Position numbers and translations under genes: made by a program
Shown: positions 22,327 through 31,151 of the stretch, one piece after another
How positions within the stretch are numbered: the stretch's first letter is position 1
Layout of the letters: each line of letters starts with the position of its first letter
DNA from: Achromobacter arsenitoxydans SY8
Lineage (GTDB): Bacteria > Pseudomonadota > Gammaproteobacteria > Burkholderiales > Burkholderiaceae_B
Length of the DNA stretch: 64,000 nt
Assembly: GCF_000236785.1 (NCBI RefSeq)
Contig: NZ_AGUF01000046.1
Location: 60,993 to 124,992, forward strand
Direction of reading: 5' to 3'
The notes under the pieces: model-generated
What the model was told of the DNA's origin: nothing
Database searches by the model: none
What the model saw: the letters and a program-made list of their open reading frames with translations, nothing else

Positions 22327-22776
22327 ATGTACGATACTTCCGCTATCGGCGTAGCCGTGCGCTGCGTGGCCAGCGAGTCTTTCCCGTCCGGGTTCACCAT
22401 CACCGCCTTTGCCGACGATGCGGACCCGTTCGACATCCCGGCGATCGACATCGCCACGCCGGCCATGAACGTGAACGGCGATCTTGTGGTGTTCAGCGCC
22501 CCGACGCCGATCACGATCACGCTGAACGTCATTCCGGGAAGCGAAGAGGACAACAACCTCGCCGTGATCTTCGAAGCGAACCGCGCCGCCAAGAACAAGC
22601 GGCACGCGCGCGACGAGATCACCCTGGTGAACACCTATCCGGACGGATCCAGCCTCACGCTCAGCGAAGGCAAGATGACCAACGGCATGCCGGGCAACTC
22701 GCCGGCCTCCGCCGGCCGCATCAAGTCGAAGTCCTACACCTTCGCCTTCCAGAACCTCTCCCGCACTCGCGCGTAA
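22327..22776 (+). CDS. Tail tube protein
   Basis: A 149-residue protein directly after the sheath. It has a beta-rich tube-like sequence (GVAVRCVASESFPSGFTITAFADDADPFD, VFSAPTPITITLNVIPGSEEDNNLAVIFEANRA). Size and order (sheath, tube, chaperone, tape measure) support the tube. GAGGATC lies upstream. Confidence 0.8.
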   Translation: MYDTSAIGVAVRCVASESFPSGFTITAFADDADPFDIPAIDIATPAMNVNGDLVVFSAPTPITITLNVIPGSEEDNNLAVIFEANRAAKNKRHARDEITLVNTYPDGSSLTLSEGKMTNGMPGNSPASAGRIKSKSYTFAFQNLSRTRA

Positions 22777-22785
22777 GGGCCAACC

Positions 22786-23241
22786 ATGGCAGACCTGATC
22801 AAACCCCGCGTCGTCATGGTCAAGAACCGTGACGGCGTGGAGAAGGCATTCACCATCTCCCGCCTGCCGGCCACGGTGGCGCGAGAGGTGATCGCCAAGT
22901 ACCCGCTGTCGAACATCCCCAAGCTGGGCGACTACCAGACCTCGGAAGAGGTCATGAAGAAGCTCATGGGCTACGTGGCGGTGGACCTGGACGGGCGTGA
23001 GCAGCGCTTGACCACCCAGGCCCTCATCGACAACCACGTCGACGACGGCATCCAGCTCATGAAGCTGGAGATCGAGATGATCGAGGAGAACACGGGTTTT
23101 TTCGGACTCGGCGGGCAGCGCGGTTTCCTCGACTGCCTGCTGGAAAAGTGTCTCCACTCGATTATGCCAATGCTGACCCCTTTATTGGGTCAATTGTCAG
23201 CTCAGGACTCGCCCGACTCGTCGAGCTCAAAACCGAAATAG
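22786..23241 (+). CDS. Tail assembly chaperone, short form (gpG-like)
   Basis: A 151-residue protein, MADLIKPRVVMVKNRDGVEKAFTISRLPATVAREVI, lying between tube and tape measure as tail chaperones do. It binds the tape measure during tail assembly. Its end overlaps a second frame (through 23330) that stays open from within this gene; a -1 frameshift would give the longer form described in the next entry. Confidence 0.85.
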   Translation: MADLIKPRVVMVKNRDGVEKAFTISRLPATVAREVIAKYPLSNIPKLGDYQTSEEVMKKLMGYVAVDLDGREQRLTTQALIDNHVDDGIQLMKLEIEMIEENTGFFGLGGQRGFLDCLLEKCLHSIMPMLTPLLGQLSAQDSPDSSSSKPK

Positions 23242-23330
23242 ACCTGGAGGAGGCGATGGACCTCTGGGAAATCGCCACGACCAACAAGGTCAATGAGATC
23301 CGCGCGATGGAAGCGGAAAAGAGGAAGTGA
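22786..23330 (+). CDS. Tail assembly chaperone, -1 frameshift extended form (gpGT-like)
   Basis: The -1 frame is open from before 23097 to the stop at 23330 and gives a protein-like C-terminus, SPLDYANADPFIGSIVSSGLARLVELK..., ending MEAEKRK. Two slip sites are visible: T TTT TTC at 23097-23103, a canonical heptamer in the right phase (P2 uses T TTT TTG), and GGAAAAG at 23142-23148, where lysine tRNA could slip. The second joins two protein-like segments (LLEK to VSPLDY); the first would insert an Arg-rich stretch. One or the other is likely, by analogy with lambda G/GT and P2 E/E'. Confidence 0.75.
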
Positions 23331-23331
23331 C

Positions 23332-25089
23332 ATGGCCTTGCTGGACGCCCTGACGTACATCATCGACGCGGACAACTCCAAGCTGAACAAGGAGATCGAC
23401 AAGTCCGAGCAAAAGACCGACGAGTTCGGCAAGTCGATGCTGACCGCCGAAGGGCGCGCCGGCTTGATGGAGCAGAAGATCAAGGGTGCTTTTACCCGGA
23501 TCGGCGCCGCCATCCTGGCCACTGTCGCTGCGTCCAAGGCTCTGGAGACGTTCAACAACCACGTCCAGACGGTCGAGCAGATCCGAAACACCAGCGAGGC
23601 GCTGGGGGTGGCGATCGAGGATGTGGACGCCTTCGGCAGAACCATCGTACGCATGGGCGGCGACGCTCAGGGCGCGCGGGACTCTCTGACGGACATGGCC
23701 GAGTCCATTGGTGAGGCACTACAGGACGTGGAATCCGGCCGCGCCAAGACGTTCAAGGCGCTGGGCATCAGCCTAAAGGACGTGAATGGCCAAGCCAAGA
23801 ACGCAGTGCAGGGCATGGTCGAGCTGGCCGGCGCCGTAGAAGGGATGGGGCGCGAAGAGGCTGTCTTCCGGATCAAGGAACTGGGGATCACGGACAACCG
23901 AACTGTGGAACTGCTCCTCAAGGGCCGGCAGGAAGTGGAGCGCATGCTCCGCGTCCAGAAGCAACAGGGCGGCGTAACCAAGGAGTCGGCCGAGCGAGCC
24001 AAGGCGTACTCCGAAGCGATGGCGAAGTTCAGGGATAGTACAGATAAGGCATCCAGCGGAATCGTCGATTGGATCCTGCCTGCGGTCACTTGGTTCATCG
24101 AGAAGCTGGACGCGGTCGTTTCATGGATGAATAGGCACGATACGTTCGTGAAAGGCTTCTTCATTGGCCTGACGACGATCCTGATGGCGATGTTCCTGCC
24201 TGCGGTTGTCTCCGCGACCGCAGCGGTATGGGCCCTGATCGCTCCGTTCCTGGCGGTGGCAGCACCGATCGCCGCGGTTGTAGCGCTGTTCGCGCTGCTG
24301 TACGACGACGTGATGAACTTCCTGGATGGGAACGAGTCGCTGATCGGCCAGATTTCGGAGAAGTACCCGATCGTCGGGCAGACGGTCAGGGCAATGGCCG
24401 AGGCGGTGATGGAAGCGTTTCGGTGGGTGGTCGACGCCATCGCGTCAACCTGGGAGTCGATCAAGGACTTCCCGGACAAAGTTGCGGGTGCTTTCACCAC
24501 GATGGGGGCAAGCGTAGGCGAGACGGTCACAACGATGGCCGATGCGGTGAAAGCCGCCGTCGAGTGGGTTAAGGCGGCGCTCGCGGGGGCCTACCAGTCT
24601 GTCGCCACCTTCGCGTCCGGAGCCGTCAATGCCTTTGCGGCGATGGGCAAGTCCATAGGCGCCATATTCCAGGGCGTCGTGAACGTGGTGAAGAGCGCCT
24701 GGACGTACATCAGCGGGGTGTTCGACAGAGTCTCGACGGTGATTTCCAGGATTGGGAAGTGGCTGGGATTCGGGAGCGGAGCCGACATCGAGGTGTCGCC
24801 GTCGACGGTATCCAAGGGAGTGTCGGACGCTGAGGCCAAGGCAGCCGAGAACATGAAGGCCGCCCAGGCGCAGCTTGACCAGGCCGCGGCGAACCCCATG
24901 AACTCGGTCACTTCGAATGCGATCTCGAACGCCAGCAACACGCATACCGAGACGAATGTCCAGGTTGGCCAGGTCACCGTGCAAACCCAGGCAACCGACG
25001 CGCAAGGCATCAGCCAGTCGATCGGCGGCGGCTTGAAGGACGAGCTCAAGAACTTGCAGGCTGATTCTGCGAGCGGGGTGAAACGGTAA
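23332..25089 (+). CDS. Tail tape measure protein
   Basis: A 585-residue protein from ATG 23332, two bases past the chaperone extension stop. The N-terminal half is helical (ALTYIIDADNSKLNKEIDKSEQKTDEF..., AFTRIGAAILATVAASKAL). The centre has hydrophobic segments (FVKGFFIGLTTILMAMFLPAVVSATAAVWALIAPFLAVAAP) that can insert into the host membrane. It sets tail length: at about 1.5 angstrom per residue the tail would be near 90 nm. Confidence 0.9.
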   Translation: MALLDALTYIIDADNSKLNKEIDKSEQKTDEFGKSMLTAEGRAGLMEQKIKGAFTRIGAAILATVAASKALETFNNHVQTVEQIRNTSEALGVAIEDVDAFGRTIVRMGGDAQGARDSLTDMAESIGEALQDVESGRAKTFKALGISLKDVNGQAKNAVQGMVELAGAVEGMGREEAVFRIKELGITDNRTVELLLKGRQEVERMLRVQKQQGGVTKESAERAKAYSEAMAKFRDSTDKASSGIVDWILPAVTWFIEKLDAVVSWMNRHDTFVKGFFIGLTTILMAMFLPAVVSATAAVWALIAPFLAVAAPIAAVVALFALLYDDVMNFLDGNESLIGQISEKYPIVGQTVRAMAEAVMEAFRWVVDAIASTWESIKDFPDKVAGAFTTMGASVGETVTTMADAVKAAVEWVKAALAGAYQSVATFASGAVNAFAAMGKSIGAIFQGVVNVVKSAWTYISGVFDRVSTVISRIGKWLGFGSGADIEVSPSTVSKGVSDAEAKAAENMKAAQAQLDQAAANPMNSVTSNAISNASNTHTETNVQVGQVTVQTQATDAQGISQSIGGGLKDELKNLQADSASGVKR

Positions 25090-25634
25090 TGCAGCTATCA
25101 GACAGCCTTTCGACGTCCACTCAGCAACAGGTGGCCATTCTCGACGCTGAGAGCTTCGAGACCATCTTCGCGTCCGCGGCGCCGATGCGAGTCGCGGTCC
25201 GGGAGGCAAAGAGGGCCACCAAGTTCGCGGTCGAGGACGGCACCGAGCGGTCGGATCATGTCGTGCGCGAGCTGACGGAAATCCAGATCGACTTCCTGCT
25301 GGCCGATGACACGCGGAACCAGTTCGAATCCCTGCGCCAGGCGTTCGAACAGAACAAGCTGGTCACCGTGCAGACGAAGGTGCGGTCCTACGAGAACATG
25401 CTGATCGTGGACATGCCGCATGACGAGACGCCGGAGTTGGGTACGGCGGTCAATGTCCCGGTTCGAATGCAGGAGTGGGTCGAGGTGAAACCCGAGTTCG
25501 GCACGCTGCCGCCGGCGAAGGTGGAGAACAAGAGTCAGTCAAGCACGGTGAAGCGGGGACAGCAGACGGGGAAGGAGCCGACGGAGAAGAAGAAATCCGC
25601 CGCACTGGAGACCTATGAGGCCATATTCAAATGA
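25089..25634 (+). CDS. Baseplate protein, Dit-like
   Basis: A 181-residue protein beginning one base into the tape measure stop. The core (MRVAVREAKRATKFAVEDGTERSDHVVRELTEIQIDFLLADDTRNQFESLRQAF, VTVQTKVRSYENMLIVDMPHDETPELGTAV) matches the Dit-like baseplate family of contractile phages. The last 40 residues are a disordered Lys-rich tail. Confidence 0.75.
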   Translation: MQLSDSLSTSTQQQVAILDAESFETIFASAAPMRVAVREAKRATKFAVEDGTERSDHVVRELTEIQIDFLLADDTRNQFESLRQAFEQNKLVTVQTKVRSYENMLIVDMPHDETPELGTAVNVPVRMQEWVEVKPEFGTLPPAKVENKSQSSTVKRGQQTGKEPTEKKKSAALETYEAIFK

Positions 25635-25939
25635 TCGAAATCGACCTAATACGGGCGCCGAATCAGACCTTCTCTATCACGATCAACGGCGTCCTGTGGG
25701 AGCTCTCCATCAAGGTTGCGCACGGGACGATGCTGGCCGACGTGAAGCGCGATGGCGTGGACCTCGTGCTGGGCCAGCGGATCGTCGCGGAGTTTCCCAT
25801 CCTGCCGTACCGCCACCTGAGCCATCAGGGCAACTTCGCCATCCTGACCCGGGACGGTGAACTGCCATGGTGGGAGGAGTTCGGGCGGTCGCAGTCGTTG
25901 ATTTACCTGGAACCGGCGGAGGTCGGCATCAATGATTGA
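25631..25939 (+). CDS. Baseplate plug-like protein
   Basis: A 102-residue protein, MIEIDLIRAPNQTFSITINGVLWELSIKV... RIVAEFPILPYRHLSHQGNFAILT, resembling the small baseplate plug family found between Dit-like and gp27-like genes. It overlaps both neighbours by a few bases. The family call is by pattern and order. Confidence 0.7.
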   Translation: MIEIDLIRAPNQTFSITINGVLWELSIKVAHGTMLADVKRDGVDLVLGQRIVAEFPILPYRHLSHQGNFAILTRDGELPWWEEFGRSQSLIYLEPAEVGIND

Positions 25940-26756
25940 CCTACGCGCTATCCGGATCGGGGTCGAGGTGTCCGGCCGGATGAACTACTACAGCGCCGCC
26001 AGTGGCATGCGGATAAAGGCCAGCGGTACGAAGTACGCCAATGCCACGCAGAATGAGTGCAGCGTGACCATCTCGAACCTGCGGCGCGAGACTCGTGACT
26101 TCCTGCTGACCGAGACGAGCCCGTTCAACAGTGACCGGACGCCGAAGCGGCTGGTCGTGGAGGTGGGGCGTGTTTCTACCGGGCTGTTCAAGGTCTACAC
26201 GGGCGACATCATCAGTGCGGAGCCGAGCAGCCCGCCGGACGTGGACATCGTCTTGAAGTCGAAGACGGCCAATTCGGCAAATGGCGTTGTCGTTTCCAAG
26301 AGCGCGCAGGCGACATCGAAGCTGTCGGCGATTGCCGCGGCCGTGGCCACGGACATCGGCGCCACGCTCGTGTTCCAGGCGCTGGACAAACTGATCGGGA
26401 ACTACACCTATACCGGCGGCGCGCTGGGCCAGGTCAACCGCCTGGCCGAGGCCGGCGGTGTAAGGGCGTTCGTGGATGACACCCGGCTGATCGTCCAGGA
26501 CTTCGACAAGGCCGTCAGCGGCCGGGTCAAGATCTTGAACATGAATAGCGGCATGGTGGGAATCCCCAAGGCGACAGAGAAGGGTGTCGAGGTGACCTAT
26601 CTGATCGACGGCGAGTCGGTCCTGGGCGGCACATTGCGCCTTGAGAGCAAGTTCAACCGATCGTTGAACGGCGACTACAAGATCGACCAACTGAAGTTTG
26701 ACGTGGCGAGCCACGAAGACCCATTTTTCTATCAAGCGACATGCAGCCGACTGTAG
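25932..26756 (+). CDS. Baseplate hub protein (gp27-like)
   Basis: A 274-residue protein. The N-terminal DLRAIRIGVEVSGRMNYY, with CSVTISNLRRETRDFLLTETSP and RLVVEVGRVSTGLFKVYTGDIISAEPSS, is typical of hub proteins that hold the spike. It overlaps the spike gene by 16 bases, as hub and spike form one complex. Confidence 0.75.
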   Translation: MIDLRAIRIGVEVSGRMNYYSAASGMRIKASGTKYANATQNECSVTISNLRRETRDFLLTETSPFNSDRTPKRLVVEVGRVSTGLFKVYTGDIISAEPSSPPDVDIVLKSKTANSANGVVVSKSAQATSKLSAIAAAVATDIGATLVFQALDKLIGNYTYTGGALGQVNRLAEAGGVRAFVDDTRLIVQDFDKAVSGRVKILNMNSGMVGIPKATEKGVEVTYLIDGESVLGGTLRLESKFNRSLNGDYKIDQLKFDVASHEDPFFYQATCSRL

Positions 26757-27448
26757 CCCCCGATATCGACGGCGCCGACGAAGGTAGCCTGTCTGGCGTC
26801 CTGAAGTCCTGGATCCGCTCGTTTATTCGCGAGAACCTGGACGACATGCTGCCGGCCCAGGTGGTTTCGTATGACGATGCCTCGAACCGGGCGGTCATAA
26901 AGCCGCTGATCATGGTCGGCACGACGGACGGCCAGAAGATCTCCCGCGGCAGCATCCCGAACATCCCGGTGTTCCGCTTTGGTGGCGGGGGCTTTTTCAT
27001 GCGGTTTCCGATCAAGCCGGGGGACTTCGGCTGGCTCAAGGCGAATGACCGCGACGTCTCGTTGATGTTCCAGCGTGGAGGCCGAGAAGACTGGCCGAAC
27101 ACCGAGCGCCTGCATTCGTTCTCGGATGCGATGTTCTTCCCGGACACCATCAAGGATTGGGCGATCGACGGCGAGAACGCAGACGCTCTGGTCCTGCAGT
27201 CTATGGATGGCTCGGTCTGCATCTCATTGCATGCCGGCGAGGTGCGCATCAAGGCGCCCAAAGCGAAGGTGGAGATACCCGAGACGGAATGGATCGGGAA
27301 CATCGAGTTCAAGGGCAATGTGGCGACGAGCGGCGGGAACGTGTCGATGTCTGGCGGCACGCTGACGCACAACAGCAAGAACATCGGAAGCACGCATACC
27401 CATAGCGGTGTGCAGACGGGTAGCGGCAGCTCGGGAGGCCCCAATTGA
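26741..27448 (+). CDS. Baseplate spike protein (gp138/gpV-like)
   Basis: A 235-residue protein. An OB-like N-terminal domain (MLPAQVVSYDDASNRAVIKPLIMVGT) leads to a repetitive beta-helix (IKAPKAKVEIPETEWIGNIEFKGNVATSGGNVSMSGGTL). Near the tip is STHTHSGV, an H-x-H motif like the iron-binding apex of gpV spikes. The trimer pierces the outer membrane. The last residues (TGSGSSGGPN) are flexible. Confidence 0.85.
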   Translation: MQPTVAPDIDGADEGSLSGVLKSWIRSFIRENLDDMLPAQVVSYDDASNRAVIKPLIMVGTTDGQKISRGSIPNIPVFRFGGGGFFMRFPIKPGDFGWLKANDRDVSLMFQRGGREDWPNTERLHSFSDAMFFPDTIKDWAIDGENADALVLQSMDGSVCISLHAGEVRIKAPKAKVEIPETEWIGNIEFKGNVATSGGNVSMSGGTLTHNSKNIGSTHTHSGVQTGSGSSGGPN

Positions 27449-27789
27449 TCTCGTTTCAAACCGACGACGATAACGACTTCGTGACACTGCCCAATGGCAA
27501 CTTGGCGATGGTGACGAATCGAGATGCGGTGACCCAGGAAGCTAAGCATTTCGCGGCCACCGCGCGCGCGGAGATGATCCACGCCTATGACGAGGGTATC
27601 CCGTTCCTGCGCGAGGCGTTCAGCAAGCAGCCGAACCTGGCGCAGTTCGAAGCGTCATTGCGCCGGCGCTTGCTGGGCACGCCGGACGTCACCGGCATCG
27701 TAAGCCTCGTCACGCAGATCGAAGGCGAGACGCTGAAGTACACGGCGACCCTCCAAACCACATACGGCACGGTAACGATCAATGGCTGA
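27445..27789 (+). CDS. Baseplate wedge protein (gp25-like)
   Basis: A 114-residue protein with LPNGNLAMVTNRDAVTQEAKHFAATARAEMIHAYDEGIPFLREAF and ASLRRRLLGTPDVTGIVSL, the gp25/gpW fold of baseplate wedges. The start is TTG at 27445 inside the spike stop (TTGA); the nearest ATG would delete 22 residues including part of the fold. A TTG start may keep wedge levels low. Confidence 0.8.
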   Translation: MISFQTDDDNDFVTLPNGNLAMVTNRDAVTQEAKHFAATARAEMIHAYDEGIPFLREAFSKQPNLAQFEASLRRRLLGTPDVTGIVSLVTQIEGETLKYTATLQTTYGTVTING

Positions 27790-28972
27790 TTACAGTTTCA
27801 TCGCAAACCGCGGCGTCATCGTCGTGGACACGGCGACGACCCGCGCGCAGGTTGAGGCCGAGTTCCGGGCGGTCTTTGGCGACGACATGCCGACGGACCC
27901 GGCAACGCCCCAGGGCATGCTGATCACCCGGATCACGGAGGAGCGGGACGCGATCGCGCGGAACAACGCCGAGCTCGCCAACCAGATCAACCCCAACCTG
28001 GCCGGCGGTGTGTTTCTGGACTCCCTTGTGGCCTTGACGGGCGGCCAGCGCCGCAGCAGCGTGCGCTCGTTGATTGTCGGGGCGATTCTCGGAGGCATCC
28101 CCGGAACAAACGTGCCGGCAGGCTCGATCGCTGAGACGGAACAGGGCGAGCAGTTCGAGCTTGTCACGACGGTCGTGCTGGATTCGTCTGGCTCCGCCTC
28201 CGGGAACCTTCGCGCACTCCAAGACGGCGAGATCGTCGTACCGCCCGGCGGGCTGAATACGGTCGCTTCCAGCGTGTTGGGATGGGAGACCATCACCAAC
28301 CCTGTCGCGGCGATTCCAGGGCAAGTTGAGGAGAACGACGTCCTGTTGCGGCGCAGGCGTGCGCAGACGCTGGCACTACAGACGACCTCAATCAATGAGG
28401 CCATCGTGTCACGGCTCTACAGCATCGAGGCCGTGCGCTCCTGCTACTACCTGGAGAACTATGCCGACGTCGACCAGGTGATCGACGGCATTCCCATGCG
28501 CAAGCACAGCATCTGGGCGTGCGTGGAAGGCGGCACGGATCCGGAGGTCGCGCGGGCGCTCTTCGAGACCAAGACCGTCGGTGGTGGATACAACGGCGCC
28601 GTCGCGGTCAATGTGGCTGATCCGGTGAACGGGAGGCTGTACGAGGTCAAGTTCGACCGCCCCGACGAAATCGCGCTGCTCATACGGGTGACCGTTCGAG
28701 ACAGCCAACTGGACGTGCAGCAACTGATTCCGGACTTGGTCATGAACTATGTCAACGGGGATATCGAGGGCGATGTCAGTTTCGTCGTCGGTAGCGACGT
28801 GTCTACGTTTGAGATCGCCAGCGCGATCAACCAACAAGAGCCGACCGTTTTCGTGAGGAAGGTCGAGCTGTCGGTTGTCGGCTCCGGCGTCTGGTCAGCC
28901 GACGCGATGGACATCGCGCCCAATGAGATCGCGCGCACCCAGCGCAGCTCCGTCCAGGTGGTGATCGCATGA
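27782..28972 (+). CDS. Baseplate J protein
   Basis: A 396-residue protein. It shows the gpJ blocks: DPATPQGMLITRITEERDAIARNNAELANQINPNLAGGVFLDSLVALTG, GSIAETEQGEQFELVTTVVLD, and LLRRRRAQTLALQTTSINEAIVSRLYSIEAVRSC. gpJ forms the baseplate periphery with the next gene's product. It overlaps the wedge gene by eight bases. Confidence 0.9.
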   Translation: MADYSFIANRGVIVVDTATTRAQVEAEFRAVFGDDMPTDPATPQGMLITRITEERDAIARNNAELANQINPNLAGGVFLDSLVALTGGQRRSSVRSLIVGAILGGIPGTNVPAGSIAETEQGEQFELVTTVVLDSSGSASGNLRALQDGEIVVPPGGLNTVASSVLGWETITNPVAAIPGQVEENDVLLRRRRAQTLALQTTSINEAIVSRLYSIEAVRSCYYLENYADVDQVIDGIPMRKHSIWACVEGGTDPEVARALFETKTVGGGYNGAVAVNVADPVNGRLYEVKFDRPDEIALLIRVTVRDSQLDVQQLIPDLVMNYVNGDIEGDVSFVVGSDVSTFEIASAINQQEPTVFVRKVELSVVGSGVWSADAMDIAPNEIARTQRSSVQVVIA

Positions 28973-29619
28973 GCGGAACCCAGCAATTTGACTTCGCTGT
29001 TGACCTGATGCGATCAATCCTCTGGCAATACGACGGAGCGCCGCGGGCGGTGGCCCTGGCGAGGAATGATCAGACTTGGATCGACAGCCACCACTCGGAT
29101 TTCTGGCGCAGCTGGCACCGTGACGTTTTCGACCTGGACACGGCCACCGAATTTGGGCTGTCGGTTTGGGCCCGCATTCTCGGCGTTTCGCTGGAGATCG
29201 GCGCACCGAGGCGGGTTGAGGGCGTGTTCGGATTCGGCACAAACAACGCCAACTTCGAAAACGGCAATTTCGGGCGGGCTCGTGATGGGCAGGTGAGTTT
29301 GGACGTCGAATCCGCGCGCAAGTTGCTCAAGCTGCGATGGTTCCAACTCACGATGAGGCCTACCGCTCCGAACATCAATCGGGCGTTGGAGAGCGTCTTC
29401 GGGATGGGTTCGGCGTCGGTGTTCGATAACTATGACATGACCACCACCACCGTCATGTTTACGAGCGCACCGGATTACCGGCTGCGTCGCCTGCTGGAGA
29501 ACACAGACATTCTTCCGCGGCCCTCTACGGTTGGCCTCGAGTGGGCGGTGCAGGCTAGGCCGGCCTGGGGATTCGGCCCCAATCACCTCAATTTTGAAAA
29601 CGGAAACTTTGGAGCGTAA
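28969..29619 (+). CDS. Baseplate/tail protein, DUF2612
   Basis: A 216-residue protein. The N-terminus (FDFAVDLMRSILWQYDGAPRAVALARNDQTWIDSHHSDFW, NLDTATEFGLSVWARILGV-type) is that of DUF2612, which takes the place of gpI in this phage group. It carries a duplicated motif, GFGTNNANFENGNFG and GFGPNHLNFENGNFG, the second at the very C-terminus. This may be a docking tag for the tail fibre encoded next. Confidence 0.85.
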   Translation: MSGTQQFDFAVDLMRSILWQYDGAPRAVALARNDQTWIDSHHSDFWRSWHRDVFDLDTATEFGLSVWARILGVSLEIGAPRRVEGVFGFGTNNANFENGNFGRARDGQVSLDVESARKLLKLRWFQLTMRPTAPNINRALESVFGMGSASVFDNYDMTTTTVMFTSAPDYRLRRLLENTDILPRPSTVGLEWAVQARPAWGFGPNHLNFENGNFGA

Positions 29620-30624
29620 ATGGCTACCAGGATCTACAAGACGCCTTTCGCGGCCACGGGCGACAAGGAAGCGCTGGCGACGGCAGACCAACCGGATGGC
29701 AAAGTCTCGCTGCAGTCGGGCTGGACGCCGGATTACGAGTTGCCCGGCGACAATCCGAACTATCGACCGGTCGGCCGTCAGGAAATGAACGGCATTGTTG
29801 GCGAGGTGACGGAGGGGCTGGGCGAAGTCCAGTTGTATGGCTTCGCGAAATGGCAGGCAATCGACGGCGGCTGGCCGCTGGGCGCAAACGTCATTCGCAA
29901 TGAAACCGTCTATAGGTCGTTGATTGCGAACAACGTCAGTGATCCCGCGAGCGGTGACCCGAGCTGGGCGGAGGCGATGGCCGGGCGACTGCTCGCCGTG
30001 AAAACCTACATCTCGTCCACGACCTACGACCCCACCCCAGGCGCCAAGTATGCGCGATTCAAGGGAGTCGCGCCGGGAGGCGGTTCTGGTGGAACTTTGG
30101 CGACCGGGCCGGGCCAAGCCGCTGCATCTGGCGCTGGTAGCGCAGGCAATCATTTCGACTTCTTCGTCATGCAGGGCCTCACCTCGATGCCGATTACGAT
30201 TGGTGCCGCGGGTGCGGCGGGGTCTTCGGCGCCTGGGAACGGGGGGAACGGCGGGGATATCGTTATCGGCTCTATCGCGACGATCAAGGGGGGGTATGGA
30301 GGCCTGGCTGGTAATGCCCAGGGCACATTCCCTGGGCTGAGTGGGGCGTGCCAGGCGAACGCCGTCTCAACGATCAGCGCTGTCGGTACCTTCGGAGTCT
30401 TGAACGGCCTTGGCCAAACCGGAGTCCGCGGCGTCGTGCTGGGAATCGTGAACATTCTCTATAGCTCGGGCGGCAATTCTGCTTGGGGACGTGGGGGCAC
30501 GTTGGATGGTGCTGGTGCCGGTATTGGCGGTGGCGGTGTGGGGGCTGGCGTGGGACAGAACACGCCGGCCAGCCCTGGCTTCCCGGGAGGCGCAGGGATC
30601 GTGGTTGTCGAGGAGTACGCATAA
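29620..30624 (+). CDS. Tail fibre with glycine-rich adhesin-like C-terminus
   Basis: A 334-residue protein. Residues 1-140 are an attachment and shaft part (MATRIYKTPFAATGDKEALATADQPDGK...). From about residue 145 the sequence is strongly Gly/Ala-rich (GVAPGGGSGGTL, AAGAAGSSAPGNGGNGGD, GGGGVGAGVG) and ends GFPGGAGIVVVEEYA. Glycine-rich ends of this kind form polyglycine-II sandwich adhesins in some phages (S16 gp38-like). This tip likely sets host range. It starts directly after the DUF2612 stop. Confidence 0.8.
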   Translation: MATRIYKTPFAATGDKEALATADQPDGKVSLQSGWTPDYELPGDNPNYRPVGRQEMNGIVGEVTEGLGEVQLYGFAKWQAIDGGWPLGANVIRNETVYRSLIANNVSDPASGDPSWAEAMAGRLLAVKTYISSTTYDPTPGAKYARFKGVAPGGGSGGTLATGPGQAAASGAGSAGNHFDFFVMQGLTSMPITIGAAGAAGSSAPGNGGNGGDIVIGSIATIKGGYGGLAGNAQGTFPGLSGACQANAVSTISAVGTFGVLNGLGQTGVRGVVLGIVNILYSSGGNSAWGRGGTLDGAGAGIGGGGVGAGVGQNTPASPGFPGGAGIVVVEEYA

Positions 30625-31091
30625 TGAACAAATACGCCCTTGTGAAAGACGGGGTTGTGGCAAATGTCGTCGTATGGGACGGAAACGAGGCCACTTGGCA
30701 AGCGCCAGCCGGGCATATCGCCGTAATTGCTGACGAGTTTGTGTCGATCGGATGGGGATTCGATGGCCAGAAGTTCAGCGCTCCAGGGCCGGAAATCTCG
30801 CCGCCTTCTGACGAAGAAATCACTGCTCAAAAAGTAGCCTTGGTGCAGGAGCATATGGACGCGGCGGCGCGCGCCTTGAACTACGACAGCATCGCCAACG
30901 CCATCACTTATGCCGATGAGCCGGCCGTGCCGAAGTTCCAGGCTGAAGGGCTGGCATTTCGCGCCTGGCGCAGTCTGGTGTGGGAGCGTTGCTACGAGAT
31001 CCTGGAGCAGGTCCAGAACGGCGAGCGCGCCATTCCGAGCGATGAGGAGCTGATTGCAGAGCTTCCGGCGCTGGCGCTCCCGACCGCTTGA
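30624..31091 (+). CDS. Tail fibre assembly chaperone
   Basis: A 155-residue protein, MNKYALVKDGVVANVVVWDGNEATWQAPAGHIAVIADEFVSIGWGFDGQKF..., the pattern of tail fibre assembly proteins (beta domain, then helical tail with RAWRSLVWERCYEIL). It follows its fibre gene, as chaperones of this type do. The terminator at 31111-31133 closes the tail operon. Confidence 0.85.
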   Translation: MNKYALVKDGVVANVVVWDGNEATWQAPAGHIAVIADEFVSIGWGFDGQKFSAPGPEISPPSDEEITAQKVALVQEHMDAAARALNYDSIANAITYADEPAVPKFQAEGLAFRAWRSLVWERCYEILEQVQNGERAIPSDEELIAELPALALPTA

Positions 31092-31110
31092 TTTTGAAAT
31101 TTCATGATCC

Positions 31111-31133
31111 ACCCGCTTCGGCGGGTTTTTTTT
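31111..31133 (+). terminator. Terminator between tail and lysis genes
   Basis: ACCCGC-TTCG-GCGGGT followed by an eight-base T run. It separates the fibre genes from the lysis cassette. Confidence 0.85.
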
Positions 31134-31151
31134 CGTCTACAGGGGACGCGA

